From assembly GCA_002803225.1 (NCBI GenBank), contig NXFV01000964.1, positions 1 to 64,000 of the forward strand: a stretch of DNA of 64,000 nucleotides, in the 5' to 3' direction. Source of the DNA: Gamarada debralockiae (lineage: Eukaryota > Ascomycota > Leotiomycetes > Helotiales > Hyphodiscaceae). Of the stretch, positions 35,484 to 46,386 are shown one piece after another; position 1 is the stretch's first letter, and the number at the start of each line of letters is the position of its first letter. The translations under genes and the position numbers were made by a program. The notes beneath the pieces are model-generated. The model ran no database searches. It had not been told where the DNA came from and saw nothing but the letters and a program-made list of their open reading frames with translations.

Positions 35484-37084
35484 TTCTGACGGCGGCCTCG
35501 GCGATGCTGAACGGGTGTTTAAAGAATTACGTGTAACAGTCGTCGGATTCAGGAGACTGAATGCTTTATTAAAGGGAATGAAGAAGAAGCTGGATGTTTG
35601 TTGGCCTCAATCGAATGCTGGAGAAGGTTGACATGTGGTGTAAGCCCGTTTTCTTGGGAACGTTGCGAAAGCTCAAATATGACTCAGTAACAATTGAATC
35701 ATTCGACAATTATTCAGGAGGTATTGTCTCCATTGCCATTAAGCCCACGAAAGGAAAGTGCCGGATGCTGGTAAATGACAGGAAGATGGAGCAGAATTGA
35801 TTGAATAGAACAGAAATCTTAGCGCCGTTTTGGTTCCAGCCAATCATAGGCTTCGCAAGTTTCCGCCACGACCAACAACATCGAAGATGCGCAGGAAAGG
35901 ATGCATTTGGCAGTTTGATATTAGATAAAAGCTTTCCTAGAACATCTGGTAGTATATATGTAAAACAAAATTAATTTCGATATAGATAATCCATTATGGG
36001 ACTTCCATCAAAATCTTCAAGTCTAGGTTCAAAGGTGAGACTCAGAAAACTCAGCCACGAAACGTGTATAACAAGTCGATCGATTGGAAAGAGATCTACA
36101 AGAGATATTTTTACTATGGGACTATAACAATGTGCCAATATTCTATTATTCCTATATTGCCGGCGATCGTGTCATTCAGTTTTACGAAGGACGACTGTCC
36201 ATGTCCGCCTGTCCGGGCCAAGAAAATTATACTCCAGGCACTTGTACAATCATTCTCAGGAGTGACTGGATTTAATGTTTTCTTTTCTATATCAAAGCAT
36301 CTCAAATTCGTATCTTACGTGGATCTTGAACGATTGAAGCACTTCAAAATCCATAAAACGCTCTGACAGCAGTCAAATGACGGAGCGATGATTCGGTGGT
36401 GAAACTTTGAATCTTCGAGCACCACGGTAATCCTACGAACGGGTTCCCCGAGTGAAGTAACGTGTTCTACAGGACTGGGGGAGACTTTCACATATTAGAA
36501 TTAGTTTTGCCAGCTCTTTCTGTTGGTATTTTAAGGGTTTATCCAAGTTCTTTCATTTATCTTTACCTCCTAATAAGTGGCGCCGACTAGGATTATTGAC
36601 CGAGTGTGTTGAGTGAAAGGCCTCGATGAAGTCATCAGAAATGAGTAAATTCCAGATTATTTGTAGTTTCATAGACTTAGACATACTGATATAGTAAAAT
36701 ACTTCTATTTCAATGAACATACTTTAGACCTACAGCTTGGCGTTCAATGAAGTCAATGGGAGGATATACCTCTAACAGGCCAAGAAATTGATATCCGAAC
36801 CACTCTATCGCCAAATAAGATAGAGAGGAATTCACCAGCTGACAGATATGAAAGAAGCCATATAGAACCCTTTGAAATTATCTTCAATGACATGGAATAA
36901 AATTCCTCTCAAACTGTAGACCTTGGATATGAAACGATAGAGAAGCCTTGGTTCCGAGGTAGCTTTCCGAAGTTGACCGCTTTTGCAGGGATAAGAACTC
37001 TTCGTCCGGCAGAAATTCACGATTCACGATTCAAGCCAAAACAGCCAACTCAATCACACCTCACAAACTCCCCAAATCCTCAAA
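35484..37084. other. AT-leaning intergenic stretch, about 1.6 kb
   Basis: The base composition looks more AT-rich than flanking genes between about 35900 and 36900, and frames are short and unassigned (for example 36064-36366). This could be a decayed element or simply intergenic DNA. I see no repeat ends or transposase-like sequence. Confidence 0.4.
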
Positions 37085-38654
37085 ATGAGGCAGCGAATAA
37101 CGTTCCTTCAAGAACCTCAAGATTCTTTGGATCCAAAGCTTTTAAGCATCACAAGCAATACAATTGCAACCAAAGACCTTAAAGCCGCCAGAGAGGACAG
37201 AATAACGCTTAGCTTGGACGAGCTCCCACAGGAGTTATATCGCCTTCTCAAGGCAAGCCATGAGTTGCATATCAGATGGAGCAGTCCGAAGAACTACGAA
37301 ACGATTGCGCCTTTAGTATCCAGACTATCTCCTGGGCTTCACGTCTTCTACACACCACAGCGGAATAGCAATAGCTCGTATGCCCTCTCACACCCGCTCT
37401 GATCTACGCTGACATCTGCAGAACTCTATTATGCCCTACCTTGAAGAAAGTATTTTGGGACCAGCTCGACTGTATATCTCCTGAAGTAATACCCCCTCAA
37501 AAGTATTATAGCATAAGCTAACATCTATCCAGCAATCTCTCACCACCCTTCCTAACGAACGATTTTCCCTCTCCTCCGCTTTTCAATACTACCACCCACT
37601 CGAAAATCTTGATAATGTCCACGAATACATAAAGCACAAGCTCTGCCAAAGCTCCCAATCAGAATGCATCGAACGAGTAGCAGCGCTTCTCACAGCCTCA
37701 TCCGTCGACATCGACTTCGACACGATCTCCCATGCCCTCACATTAACCGCCTTTTGGCCTCCTCAATCCCAATCGTTCCGCATCGAGAATTCGGTCCCAA
37801 AAGACCGCCTGGAAGTCGGCATCCTCTCGGTCGAATCTCCCAGAGAACCAGAAGAGCTCTCCCTGGGCGGTTTTCTCACGGTTGTAGGAGAAGACACCAA
37901 GCCCTCACCAACCCTCTTCTCCTTCCCTGCACGGCACCACCCTCTTTCTTCAACGTTTTCCTCCTCATTCCTATATCCCACGGGACTACACCCTACGCTT
38001 GAATTGGAGATATCGTCTAGCATACCACCGACAGATGAGAGATCTTGCTCTCTACACGCACACCTCACTCTCCCACGCTCCGTCTTCGCAGATCGTTACC
38101 AACTCTCCGATCACCTATTCCTCGCATCAAAGAACCTCTCTGCGCTACACCACATCACTACACCCGTTGATCTCGAAGCTCCCACGTACACAATGAATAT
38201 CTGGGGTTCTAGCCTTCTCGTCGAACTCGCTCCTCCTTCTGACAATTCAGCATTCACAGCGCAAATCCCACTACACCTTCGGTACCTCCCTCCTTCCTCC
38301 TCAGGACAATCAAAACTCGAAGTCCCCTATCCAGTATTATTCTGGGCGTGCGTCGCAGACGAAGGGAGTAAATTCCCAATCAATCCCTTTGACCGTGTTA
38401 ATCTGGGGTATGATGGTTTGTTTGGGCCGAAGACTATGTTCTATCATCTTTTCCCTGAGAGAGAGGAGAGGTTGATGAATGAGATTAGTGTGCCTGTGTT
38501 GAATTGGGACAAGAGTGGCTATGTGGAGGTTGGGACGGCGGGGGTAGTGCTACTTGGGTTTGCGTGGGTGCTTTGGTGCTTATGGAGTGTTTGGAAAAAG
38601 GAGGGCTATGGGAGTGCCAGAGGGGTTGTGGTGGAGAGCAAGAAGAAGTTGTGA
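37085..38654 (+). CDS. PBN1: PBN1/PIG-X, GPI mannosyltransferase I stabilising subunit
   Basis: ER membrane protein that stabilises the first mannosyltransferase of GPI-anchor synthesis (Gpi14/PIG-M). Exons 37085-37377, 37422-37485 and 37533-38654 join in phase to 492 residues. The N-terminal block MRQRITFLQEPQDSLDP, then LKAAREDRITLSLDELPQEL, HELHIRW and SPGLHVFYTP, is characteristic of fungal PBN1. The C-terminal half carries the PIG-X domain (LHPTLELEIS, SVFADRYQLSD, DLEAPTYTMNIWGS, HLRYLPP, PYPVLFWAC) and ends with a transmembrane helix (VEVGTAGVVLLGFAWVLWCL, near 460-480) and a short basic cytosolic tail, as expected for a type I ER protein. No classical signal peptide is present, which is usual for this family in fungi. 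Confidence 0.9.
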
Positions 38655-38984
38655 GAGTGTTTGGTGTCGGCAAGTGGATCGAGCGTACACGAAAAGGAAG
38701 ATGGAGGAAACGAGATACGTTCGAAACGCTTCAATTGGGAATACAGCGGGCATCTTTACATGTAAGATACGAAACTTCCAATCATAAAAAGGCACCTGTA
38801 GAGGCTCTTTGTGAAGGTCTCCTCCGTTTCCCTGGTTCAAAATATCCGTTACTATAATGGATTGAAGGATTTCGTTTGTATTGCTCTATTTCGTTCGTAT
38901 GCTTGTTCTATTCAGCCTTTCCCGGAGTCCATGCTAACACCCGCAGTGCCATGATTATCCCCTAATGCAACTCCCTAAGCACCT

Positions 38985-40886
38985 CTACCGGCTAGGCGCA
39001 TAATCACCATCCTCATCATCGTCCTCTCCTTCATCATACTCCGAGCCACTAGGCCTCTCGAAATCCTCATCAGACTCATTGTCTTGCTCGCTGATATTCA
39101 GGATCTCATAGTCAGCATTACTTGTTCTTGAGAGATTCGAGGATACGAACCATTTTCGTAGTCATCCTTCTCCAAGTCATCATCTCCACCTGCCTCAGAC
39201 CACTCTCACTGCCGTCACTTCCTGCCTCTCCTGCACCGTCTGCGCCGTCTTCCGAACCATCACCTGCGCCTTCGCCTACATCTTGCTCGTCATCGGACTC
39301 GTGGGGTGCGTCCTCTTCGCCATTGGTGTGAGGGCTTCCGGATGGGTCTGTCTCCTCGGCGTCTTCGAGCTTTCTCCGAGTCGCGGCTTCTTCAAAGGCG
39401 TTTATCGCTATGGCACTTTCCTCAGTAAGCGTTTCTTCCATACCCTCCAGGTCATCTTCTTGATCCTCCCAAGCGTATATGTCTGTTGGAAAACCTAATC
39501 GCTTCAAACGGGGCCTTTCTAAAGCAACTAGTCGGTCGGTCAATTTGGATATCTCCACGAGAACCTCCGATGTCAAGCCCCACTCCCTCTCGCTTTCCGT
39601 TCTCAATTTTCCTCTTGTTTGTAGGAACCACTCCCAGACCATTGGTCCGGAAGAAGGTACTGACGCTGGTCTTGGCCATACACCGAGGAAAGTACCCAAC
39701 ATATCCAAATACCGGAAAGTTTGGAGGGGTTCCGAGCAAGAGCACTTTCTCGCTGATGGATGTGGCAAAGTGACTTAGATTCAATAGACTTTCAATAATG
39801 GCACTGCCGAAGGCTGTGGTGCACAAAACATGGTTTACTTTTTCCATGGTAACATGAGTGATATTGGGGCATAAATGGACCATTACAATACGCAGTGTGT
39901 ACAAATTGTTTCTGCAAGTTCATACTTGCCATTTCGTTCACTAGATGCGGATGAGAGTTTCAGTTAGCTTACTTGCTCTCCGTTCCATCGGTGAGGGTAT
40001 ACTTACGCTTCCATCATGTGTGGCAGGTTGATAGTTGCGTGCTTGATGCTCTTTTATCAGACGGCAGCAGGAGATGAAACGAGCGAAGATGTCTGCGAGC
40101 AGAAATGCCTCCTCCAGAACAGAAGAGGGAATGGAATTATAGAAGCACAAGCGAACTCGTCTTCGAAGCTTGACAGCATTTCACTGTAGGCCCTCTGGTT
40201 TGCTTCTGCATGCTTGAACAGTGAAGACAAGAAGTGATTGGATTCAGCAATTTCTTCGTAAAGGTTTCTCGACTCTGAGCTCAAGCTATCAAAGGTATCG
40301 CTTGTTTGCCACAGACTAAACACCAGACAAACCCTATTCTCCGGTCCCTCTTTCAGATAAGACCCATTTTATCAAGCCCTCAAGCAGGATCCATATCAGT
40401 AGCCGCGTCAAACTATTTGCGCTTCTCACGCTCAGGAACTTTGTCATCTTTTCCTTTGCATCCTTATCCTTTCAGCCAATACAGGTCCTGTAGATTGCTG
40501 GCGAGTTCTTTCCGTTCTGCCACATACCATTCCTACCAAGTATTAGTGTCTGCCATTCCATTATCTAATCGAGGAGTGTACATACTTCAAGCTGCGGGTT
40601 GGAGTTTTCGCATCACAGCCAATTGGTTGCGCATGTCCCACCCACTTGTCATCATAGAGCCCGTACTGGACTTTGAATCATTATTAGCTTTGAACATGTG
40701 CGAGGAAGTGAGGTGAACTCACCGCTTCTCTGGAGAAATATTCTTTACGAGAAAGTCATCCTTGGCATATCGCTCCTTTGAATTCGCAGCCTCTCCTTTC
40801 TTGTATCGATGCCGAATCGAGCCATCTTGATCCTCGAGGTCATATCTCGTCCATTTCTGCAGCCTCTGGGGTGGCGCGTCCGACAT
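38985..40886 (-). pseudogene. Decayed gene with acidic C-terminal tail, family unknown
   Basis: A plausible first exon starts at 40886 (MSDAPPQRLQKWTRYDLEDQ) and ends at a GTGAGT donor near 40722. A second piece (YGLYDDKWVGHAQPIGCDAK, about 40675-40595) and a third (EWYVAERKELASNLQDLYWL, about 40535-40470) are protein-like, but they do not join in phase and are followed by stops. Further on, frames at 40323-40057 and 39904-39118 overlap in different phases and read into a long Asp/Glu-rich tail that ends in EDGDYAPSR at 38985 after another frame change near 39180. I see one gene broken by several small indels; two neighbouring broken genes are possible. No family assignment. Confidence 0.4.
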
Positions 40887-41512
40887 AGTTGCGGATTTGC
40901 GAAGTTGGGAAGATGGAGTTGTGCTTGGAGGGTGAAGATGTTAGAAAATCAACCCCTCAGCAAAAGAAATAAAGTGGCGAGCTGCTGTTATGGCAAAATC
41001 TTTAAAACCCTGATTCCGCTACAATAGCTCAAATTGAGAGAGCGAATATAAGACGAATTTCTATGGCTTTTAAATCTTCAATTTCAATTGCTCAAAAGGA
41101 GAGAACGAATGCAAAGACAGACTTCCAGTATCCCATCTTTAGGCTTTGAACAACCTCAATTCCACTAACTCACTGCATTTGAACAATTAAAGTATGCACT
41201 TTGCAGCCTCTCACCTGGCTGTTCGTACGGGCAGCTACAGCAATCCAGCGGTGTGGAAGGAGGCACAATCATTCAAAGTCAAAAATTCAAGAATCATCAA
41301 ATCATTAGTCCTAAACTGTGAAACAAAGTGTGGAAAGAGCAAAGTCGAAAAAACCACAAAAACAAACCCCACATCTGGTATCCCATGGTATCCCACTTCT
41401 CCAATCCTTCATCTCATGTAACAATCCATAACGCCAATGATCGTATCCGTCTCAATTGCTCATCTCCAGGATGATATGTCGGACTCTACCATGCTCTGTC
41501 TTCAATCCCTTA
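40887..41512. other. Intergenic with a diverged short direct repeat
   Basis: The segments at about 41026-41054 and 41088-41118 share a GCTCAAA..GAGAG..CGAAT..AA.GAC pattern, spaced about 62 bp apart. Nothing else is recognised. Confidence 0.35.
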
Positions 41513-42712
41513 TTATTTCTGAAAGAAATCACAAACATCCTGTCTGAGCGAATCGCCAACTTCCGAGACACGACGACAGACGAATCCAACAGGACGGACA
41601 ATGCGACGACCAGCCTCCCGAGCCCAGTCCTTGAACACATTCATCTTGGTTTGCGGGAGTGACTTCGGAATCAACGCCTCTAATCCATAATCCTCCTCAC
41701 CATCCTCATCGTTGTCCGGGACACTAGCTAGAAACTCATCATGTCTATCCTGACCCGTCAACAATCCCAAGATTGGCATACGATCATCAATGTATGCCCA
41801 CCGCATCTCCTGATGGTAGAATGAGAAGGGCTGGCGGGTGAGTACGAAGTGGTACTCCAGATCCTGGTCTGGCTCAGCGTGCCACTCCCAAATCATTGCA
41901 GTAGTGTTGTTCGTGGCTGGTGTGCGGCCGTCGAGTCGAAAGTGATCATTAAAAATGGCAATGGCCACGCTGATCTTCAAACCATCGACTTCAATAGACT
42001 TGTTGGTGAAGGAAAGTCTGAGAGTCTTGAGTTCACAAATGTCAACGACCTAGTTGACTATCAGAACGAGGTTCCTGTTTAAGCGTACCTTGTGGCTGGA
42101 GTGGAATTCGAGAGTGAGTGATTCGAGATTCTTGGCAGTCGTCAATGTCGTCAAGATTTCCAGGAGCCGTTCGTCCACAGTCGTCTCATGGATGAATGGT
42201 TGGCTGGGATATCTGTTAGAAGGGTCATTTTGCTTGAATGATAGGGAACTGACCCTCGATGAGTCAAAGGCACCGCAATGGTCATGCTCTTCATGTACCG
42301 AAGTGAGGCAGGTGAGGTGATATTGTAGATTGGGCTGTGGACGGACAGACAATCGTTCTTATGGGAAACGCGGAAGGTATTGACCTTTTCGAAGAAACCA
42401 AGTGCCTCAAAGTAAAGCTTTAGGTCTGGTCGCAAGGCGATAATAAGGGTCGGAGTCTTTCCGTTCCATTGGCCAGCAAAAATCATCTCATAGATAATCT
42501 CCCGGGTCTCAATTGCGAGGCCTTGGAAGGATGCACGAATGATTTCGGCAGGTTGGTGGTTCTTGGACGCAAGCACTACGAAGATTGTACAGTTAGCATT
42601 GCTCAATGAAAGAAGACGAGACTCAAGCGAGGCTAGAAGAGGTTGGAGCTCCTAGAGATCATTACATACTCTTCTGCAGATAAACCTCTCTCGAGTTCGA
42701 CTTCTCCTTCAT
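41513..42712 (-). CDS. Hypothetical 2EXR/F-box-like fungal protein
   Basis: Exons 42670-42712, 42254-42575, 42089-42212 and 41513-42049 join in phase to 341 residues from the ATG at 42712. The segment LAIETREIIYEMIF...ALRPDLKLYFEALGFFEKVNTFRV resembles the LPxEIRxxIY...EALxxFYxxNTF pattern of fungal 2EXR/F-box-like proteins, a large family of mostly unknown function. The reading frame stays open upstream to about 42870 without an ATG (it includes QYFCASREWIQAKESWAEEMKE). The true N-terminus may therefore lie further up, possibly with a frameshift against another frame that starts with MSTIENTSKMDPQARP. Two introns are only 39 and 41 bp, near the lower limit for ascomycetes. Confidence 0.55.
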
Positions 42713-43579
42713 CTCTTCCGCCCAACTCTCTTTGGCTTGTATCCACTCTCGGCTCGCACAGAAATACTGCGTTGAAATTGCATCTCTTCGAGCTGTGTAG
42801 TGAGGAGCCGGGAAGGGATAACACGGCGCTTTTCGCGCAAGGCGGGGCGGGCTTGTGGATCCATCTTGGAAGTATTTTCAATTGTTGACATTGATCGAAT
42901 GAATGTTGATAGGGTGTTTTCAATCACTGAGCTCGAAGTGAACGAATGGTGGTAAGCATCTATTGAAGAGCTCGAAAAGGCGACAAGAAGAATAATTGTT
43001 TGTTTTGATTGTGCGAAACGAAATGAAGTAGCGCGTTCAGTCCGAATCTGTCTCATTGTCTCCCTCGTGGAAGAGATTGTGGACTGCACGTTGTGCTACA
43101 AATCGCCGTTATCCCGATTTGGTCTGTAGATAAAAGTGGTAAGAATTTCCGAATTTGACTTTTCAGTGATAAGTTTGCTTGCCGAGAAAGCATTCTCAAT
43201 GCTTCTGTAGTTGTGAAGCCTTTGTATTCGTAGAGTGAGAAGGGTCAGAGTGGTTGAAGAGTTGAAGGTTCACAAAAATAAAGGGGGAGATCGTCATGAG
43301 AGGTCTGAGCAAAACCCCTGAATTGCTTGAGAGCCCGGACTGACAGCCCATCCCTAATTGAAGCCTCTCGTCAGAAATATTGATTGAAGTTTCTGTAGCT
43401 GTGGAGCGTAGAAGCTCGAAGGGCTGAAGACCTACGGGATTCAAGGGGGAAGTGTATCACATGTGGGCAAAGCGAAGACCCTTCATCACTTGCGAGACTT
43501 GCTTCAGACATCACAGATTGCAGTCACTTGAACGAATGAGTTCAACATAGTTCATTCATATCCCATCAATCATCTGGTA
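42713..43579. other. Upstream region with a diverged direct repeat
   Basis: It may hold missing 5' coding sequence of the 2EXR-like gene up to about 43089. Two segments at about 43198-43270 and 43384-43430 share a TTCTGTAG.TGTG.AGC pattern followed by GAAGGG and GAAG, about 188 bp apart. No separate gene is supported. Confidence 0.35.
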
Positions 43580-45649
43580 TCAATACTCTAAGCCACTAAA
43601 ACTTTGACTTCTGATCAAGCCTCCTTCTTCGCTCCGTCTAGGTCGCCTTGCAGCATGTCCTTCTTCTACCAAACCCTCTGGAATCTCAACCTCATCCTTT
43701 ATCCTACTCGTCAAATATGCAGCTACCAATGTGGAGATTCCTCCTGCTGCCATAACAATGGAGATACTCCTGTCTCCCGGTGTGCCTCTTGGCTTCTGGA
43801 AGAACTTGAAGATAATGCTGCTTCCCACAGTTGCGATGATCTGCGGTGTCGCTACGGCCATGTTGTGGATTCCCAAAATTACACCTGCAATTGTAAGCGA
43901 TGTCGAAGAATAGGGGTTGAGAAACAAACCAGCTTGATCCTCCGAGGACATGTCCAGAGAACCATCAGTTTGTTGCCGAGATCTCCTCAAAGCGTCACGC
44001 TTGCTGACTTCAGCGCTGATAATAGCAAAGGGAGCCCAGAGAGTCAAAGCCCATGAAATACCAACAATGCCAATCAGAGCTGTCGCAGCAGTAACACTCC
44101 GTACAATAAGTGTGGAGAACATGCAGGTCGCAAATATGATGTGGCTGCATAGCCAAGCTCTGCGGAGAGTGAGCCAGGGAATGACTAGTTTGTCCAGCAG
44201 CCGAGTTGTCCGAGTTGTGTAGCTCTTTTGGGATCGTATTGAAGCGCTCGAAGGGCTGTCATAAGTTGGTGCGATAAAGAATGGAAGGAGGACATTGGTG
44301 GCAAGAGATATAATGGCATAGACCAGGAGGGCAAAGGTCCCAACACGTGTGGCTTTTTCATAGAGCTGGTCGATCTCTGCGGGTGTCATGTTTGGGTTTT
44401 TCTCCAACCAAGGCTGGACGTAGATGTCGCCAACGTAGGAACTCGAATAGAAGAGCTGGGGAAAGAATCCAATCCATGCCATGAATTGGACTCCGCACAC
44501 TTTTCGGGTCTGAGGAGGTAGCTGTCGGATGGAGCTGAAGACTTGCTTGAAGAAGGATATCAGGCCACCCTTTCCTTTGGTTGGTGCTGCCTCAGTTCTT
44601 GGATCTCGTTCCCTAATCGTGGCAACGGTGAGTGCGACAGTACTTGACAGTGCGAGACAAGCTATTACACAAAGAACCTTGAACTGCGTGTTTCCGAAGA
44701 ACCACATGACCTTGGGCAAGTCGGTAAACCCTGCGATGTATCCGATGATGTTGCCCACTCCCACTACCCGACTTGCCATCGAATTCGCAGCCTCTTGCTG
44801 ATGAGCAGGGCAGCAGTCCAGGATGAATGCTCTAATGCCTGCTTGGACGGTGTTGATGGAGAAGTCCAGAATGTAGACAAACAGAACTGCCATAACAATG
44901 ATGGTAACCTTGACACCTTGCGACTCCCGGTCAGCACCGAAGAGGCCTAGGAACCCGCCCACTATCTCCCTAATCCATGCAAGAGCAAGCAGAGACAGCA
45001 CCGTAGCAATGGAGCCCGCAATCATGAATGGCGTCCGCTTTCCCCATGGAGACCTGCAGTTGTCGCTCAGCATTCCAACGTAAGGCTGGACAAGAGCTCC
45101 TGACAGCGGTCCAGCAATCCACACCAGAGCCATGAGAGACTTGCTCAATCCCAAAGAAAGAAGGTATGGTGTGCCATTCGATAGCTCCACCGCCCATGCC
45201 AATTGTAGTCCACCAATGCTGATAGTCAAAAGTATCATGTACCCCAAGTTCTTTGTTTCTTGGAAAGTATCCTGTGGGTCGTCCTCCAGGACTCGCCGGT
45301 CCTCGATCAGTGCTTCCTCTTCCTCATGTCCGGTTCCAGTTGGAGACAGTAGTGGGGACTGCTCGTGTACTGGCTTTGCCACTCGATCGAGGGAGCCATT
45401 TCGGGGTGTATCTCCAGATAACTTTGGGGAGGCCCTCTGCTGCTCTCCGGATTCTCGGCCATGAAGTTTATCTTCTTCCTCCGCCATTCTTGCAGCAGTC
45501 CTGTCGACGGCAGATCTACCAAATATATGCTTTGCAGAACTCCAGCCTTCCACCTTCTTCCTTGTACGATATTCGTCCGTAGAGAAATCGGCGTACCTCG
45601 CTGTTGATCGACTGTTGGAAAAGTGGGGAAAGGACAGTTTATGCCACAA
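43580..45649 (-). CDS. Sucrose/alpha-glucoside-type MFS transporter (SUT family)
   Basis: A single-exon gene of 689 residues. It belongs to the glycoside-pentoside-hexuronide/SUT branch of the major facilitator superfamily, like fission yeast Sut1 and plant sucrose/H+ symporters, which import sucrose or maltose-type disaccharides with protons. The first about 130 residues are a hydrophilic, acidic cytosolic tail. Twelve hydrophobic segments follow, starting with LGYMILLTISIGGLQLAWAVE (about 135-155) and the SLGLSKSLMALVWIAGPLSG helix. The family motif RSPWGKRTPFM lies at about 199-209 between helices 2 and 3. The central loop (about 370-395) and a Ser-rich loop near 485-500 are cytosolic. The C-terminal end is Arg-rich. 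There is no intron or lesion. Substrate is inferred from the family only. Confidence 0.9.
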   Translation of the reverse strand: MWHKLSFPHFSNSRSTARYADFSTDEYRTRKKVEGWSSAKHIFGRSAVDRTAARMAEEEDKLHGRESGEQQRASPKLSGDTPRNGSLDRVAKPVHEQSPLLSPTGTGHEEEEALIEDRRVLEDDPQDTFQETKNLGYMILLTISIGGLQLAWAVELSNGTPYLLSLGLSKSLMALVWIAGPLSGALVQPYVGMLSDNCRSPWGKRTPFMIAGSIATVLSLLALAWIREIVGGFLGLFGADRESQGVKVTIIVMAVLFVYILDFSINTVQAGIRAFILDCCPAHQQEAANSMASRVVGVGNIIGYIAGFTDLPKVMWFFGNTQFKVLCVIACLALSSTVALTVATIRERDPRTEAAPTKGKGGLISFFKQVFSSIRQLPPQTRKVCGVQFMAWIGFFPQLFYSSSYVGDIYVQPWLEKNPNMTPAEIDQLYEKATRVGTFALLVYAIISLATNVLLPFFIAPTYDSPSSASIRSQKSYTTRTTRLLDKLVIPWLTLRRAWLCSHIIFATCMFSTLIVRSVTAATALIGIVGISWALTLWAPFAIISAEVSKRDALRRSRQQTDGSLDMSSEDQAGLFLNPYSSTSLTIAGVILGIHNMAVATPQIIATVGSSIIFKFFQKPRGTPGDRSISIVMAAGGISTLVAAYLTSRIKDEVEIPEGLVEEGHAARRPRRSEEGGLIRSQSFSGLEY

Positions 45650-46386
45650 TGGCAGAGCTCAAAGGCGACCCTGTAAGGCTATGCACCGTAAAGAGACCGT
45701 GATATATATTCAAGACCAGTGCAAGCAGTAAGACTGGTCAAGTTGTGTAGCCTTAAGCCATCACGAGCACTAGTGCAGCGAGTGAGATGTGAGACAGAGT
45801 GAGGCTTGAGGTAGATCAAGAAAGACCGGATGAAAGTAAGGGGCTCGTATTTCGTAGAGTTCGTGATCAAAAGCGCTGAATCATTCCATGGTCATCCGGC
45901 ACAGTCGCGTTGTCGAAAGTTGGAGGTTGATACGGTGACCTTCTGCGCGACCCCTGGCGTCGGTGCTGTCATTTCTGGATGACCCGAATTTCTAGGGCGT
46001 TGTGGGGAAGGACAGCCGCGCTCGAGTTTGCAGGCTCAAATGACCATTAGCAATTTGTTCTCGACAAAGACGACGTCTCCTCAAGAAGAGAATCAATTCT
46101 TCGATATCCTCGCATTCTAGGAACTATCGCAATACTTTTCCCAGTTCATTAAACTCTCGGACAGTACTAGGAGGAATTGGCTCGGTATCCTTTCGATTGC
46201 AACCTGGCCGCTACTCGTAGCGAACCACAAGGTCGCACCACCGATCTTCGTCCATCACAATTCATCGTGACTGTTACATGTGTTCTCCCCTTCTCCGCCG
46301 CTGCTCGTCCTTGAGCGCTATTCAACCATCCAGTATTCTTCCAGGAACGCGAAGCGCCAAATAGGAGCTTTCTATCAGCCTCAAAG
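45650..46386. other. Divergent promoter region, SUT transporter and NHX exchanger
   Basis: About 740 bp separate the starts of two membrane-protein genes that read away from each other, so the region is a shared promoter by position. No binding site is claimed. Confidence 0.45.

Noticed and set aside
35900..36900. AT-leaning stretch as a RIP-mutated transposon or centromeric DNA
   Set aside because: No terminal repeats, transposase remnants or strong TA-rich RIP signature could be recognised by eye; a composition calculation would be needed.
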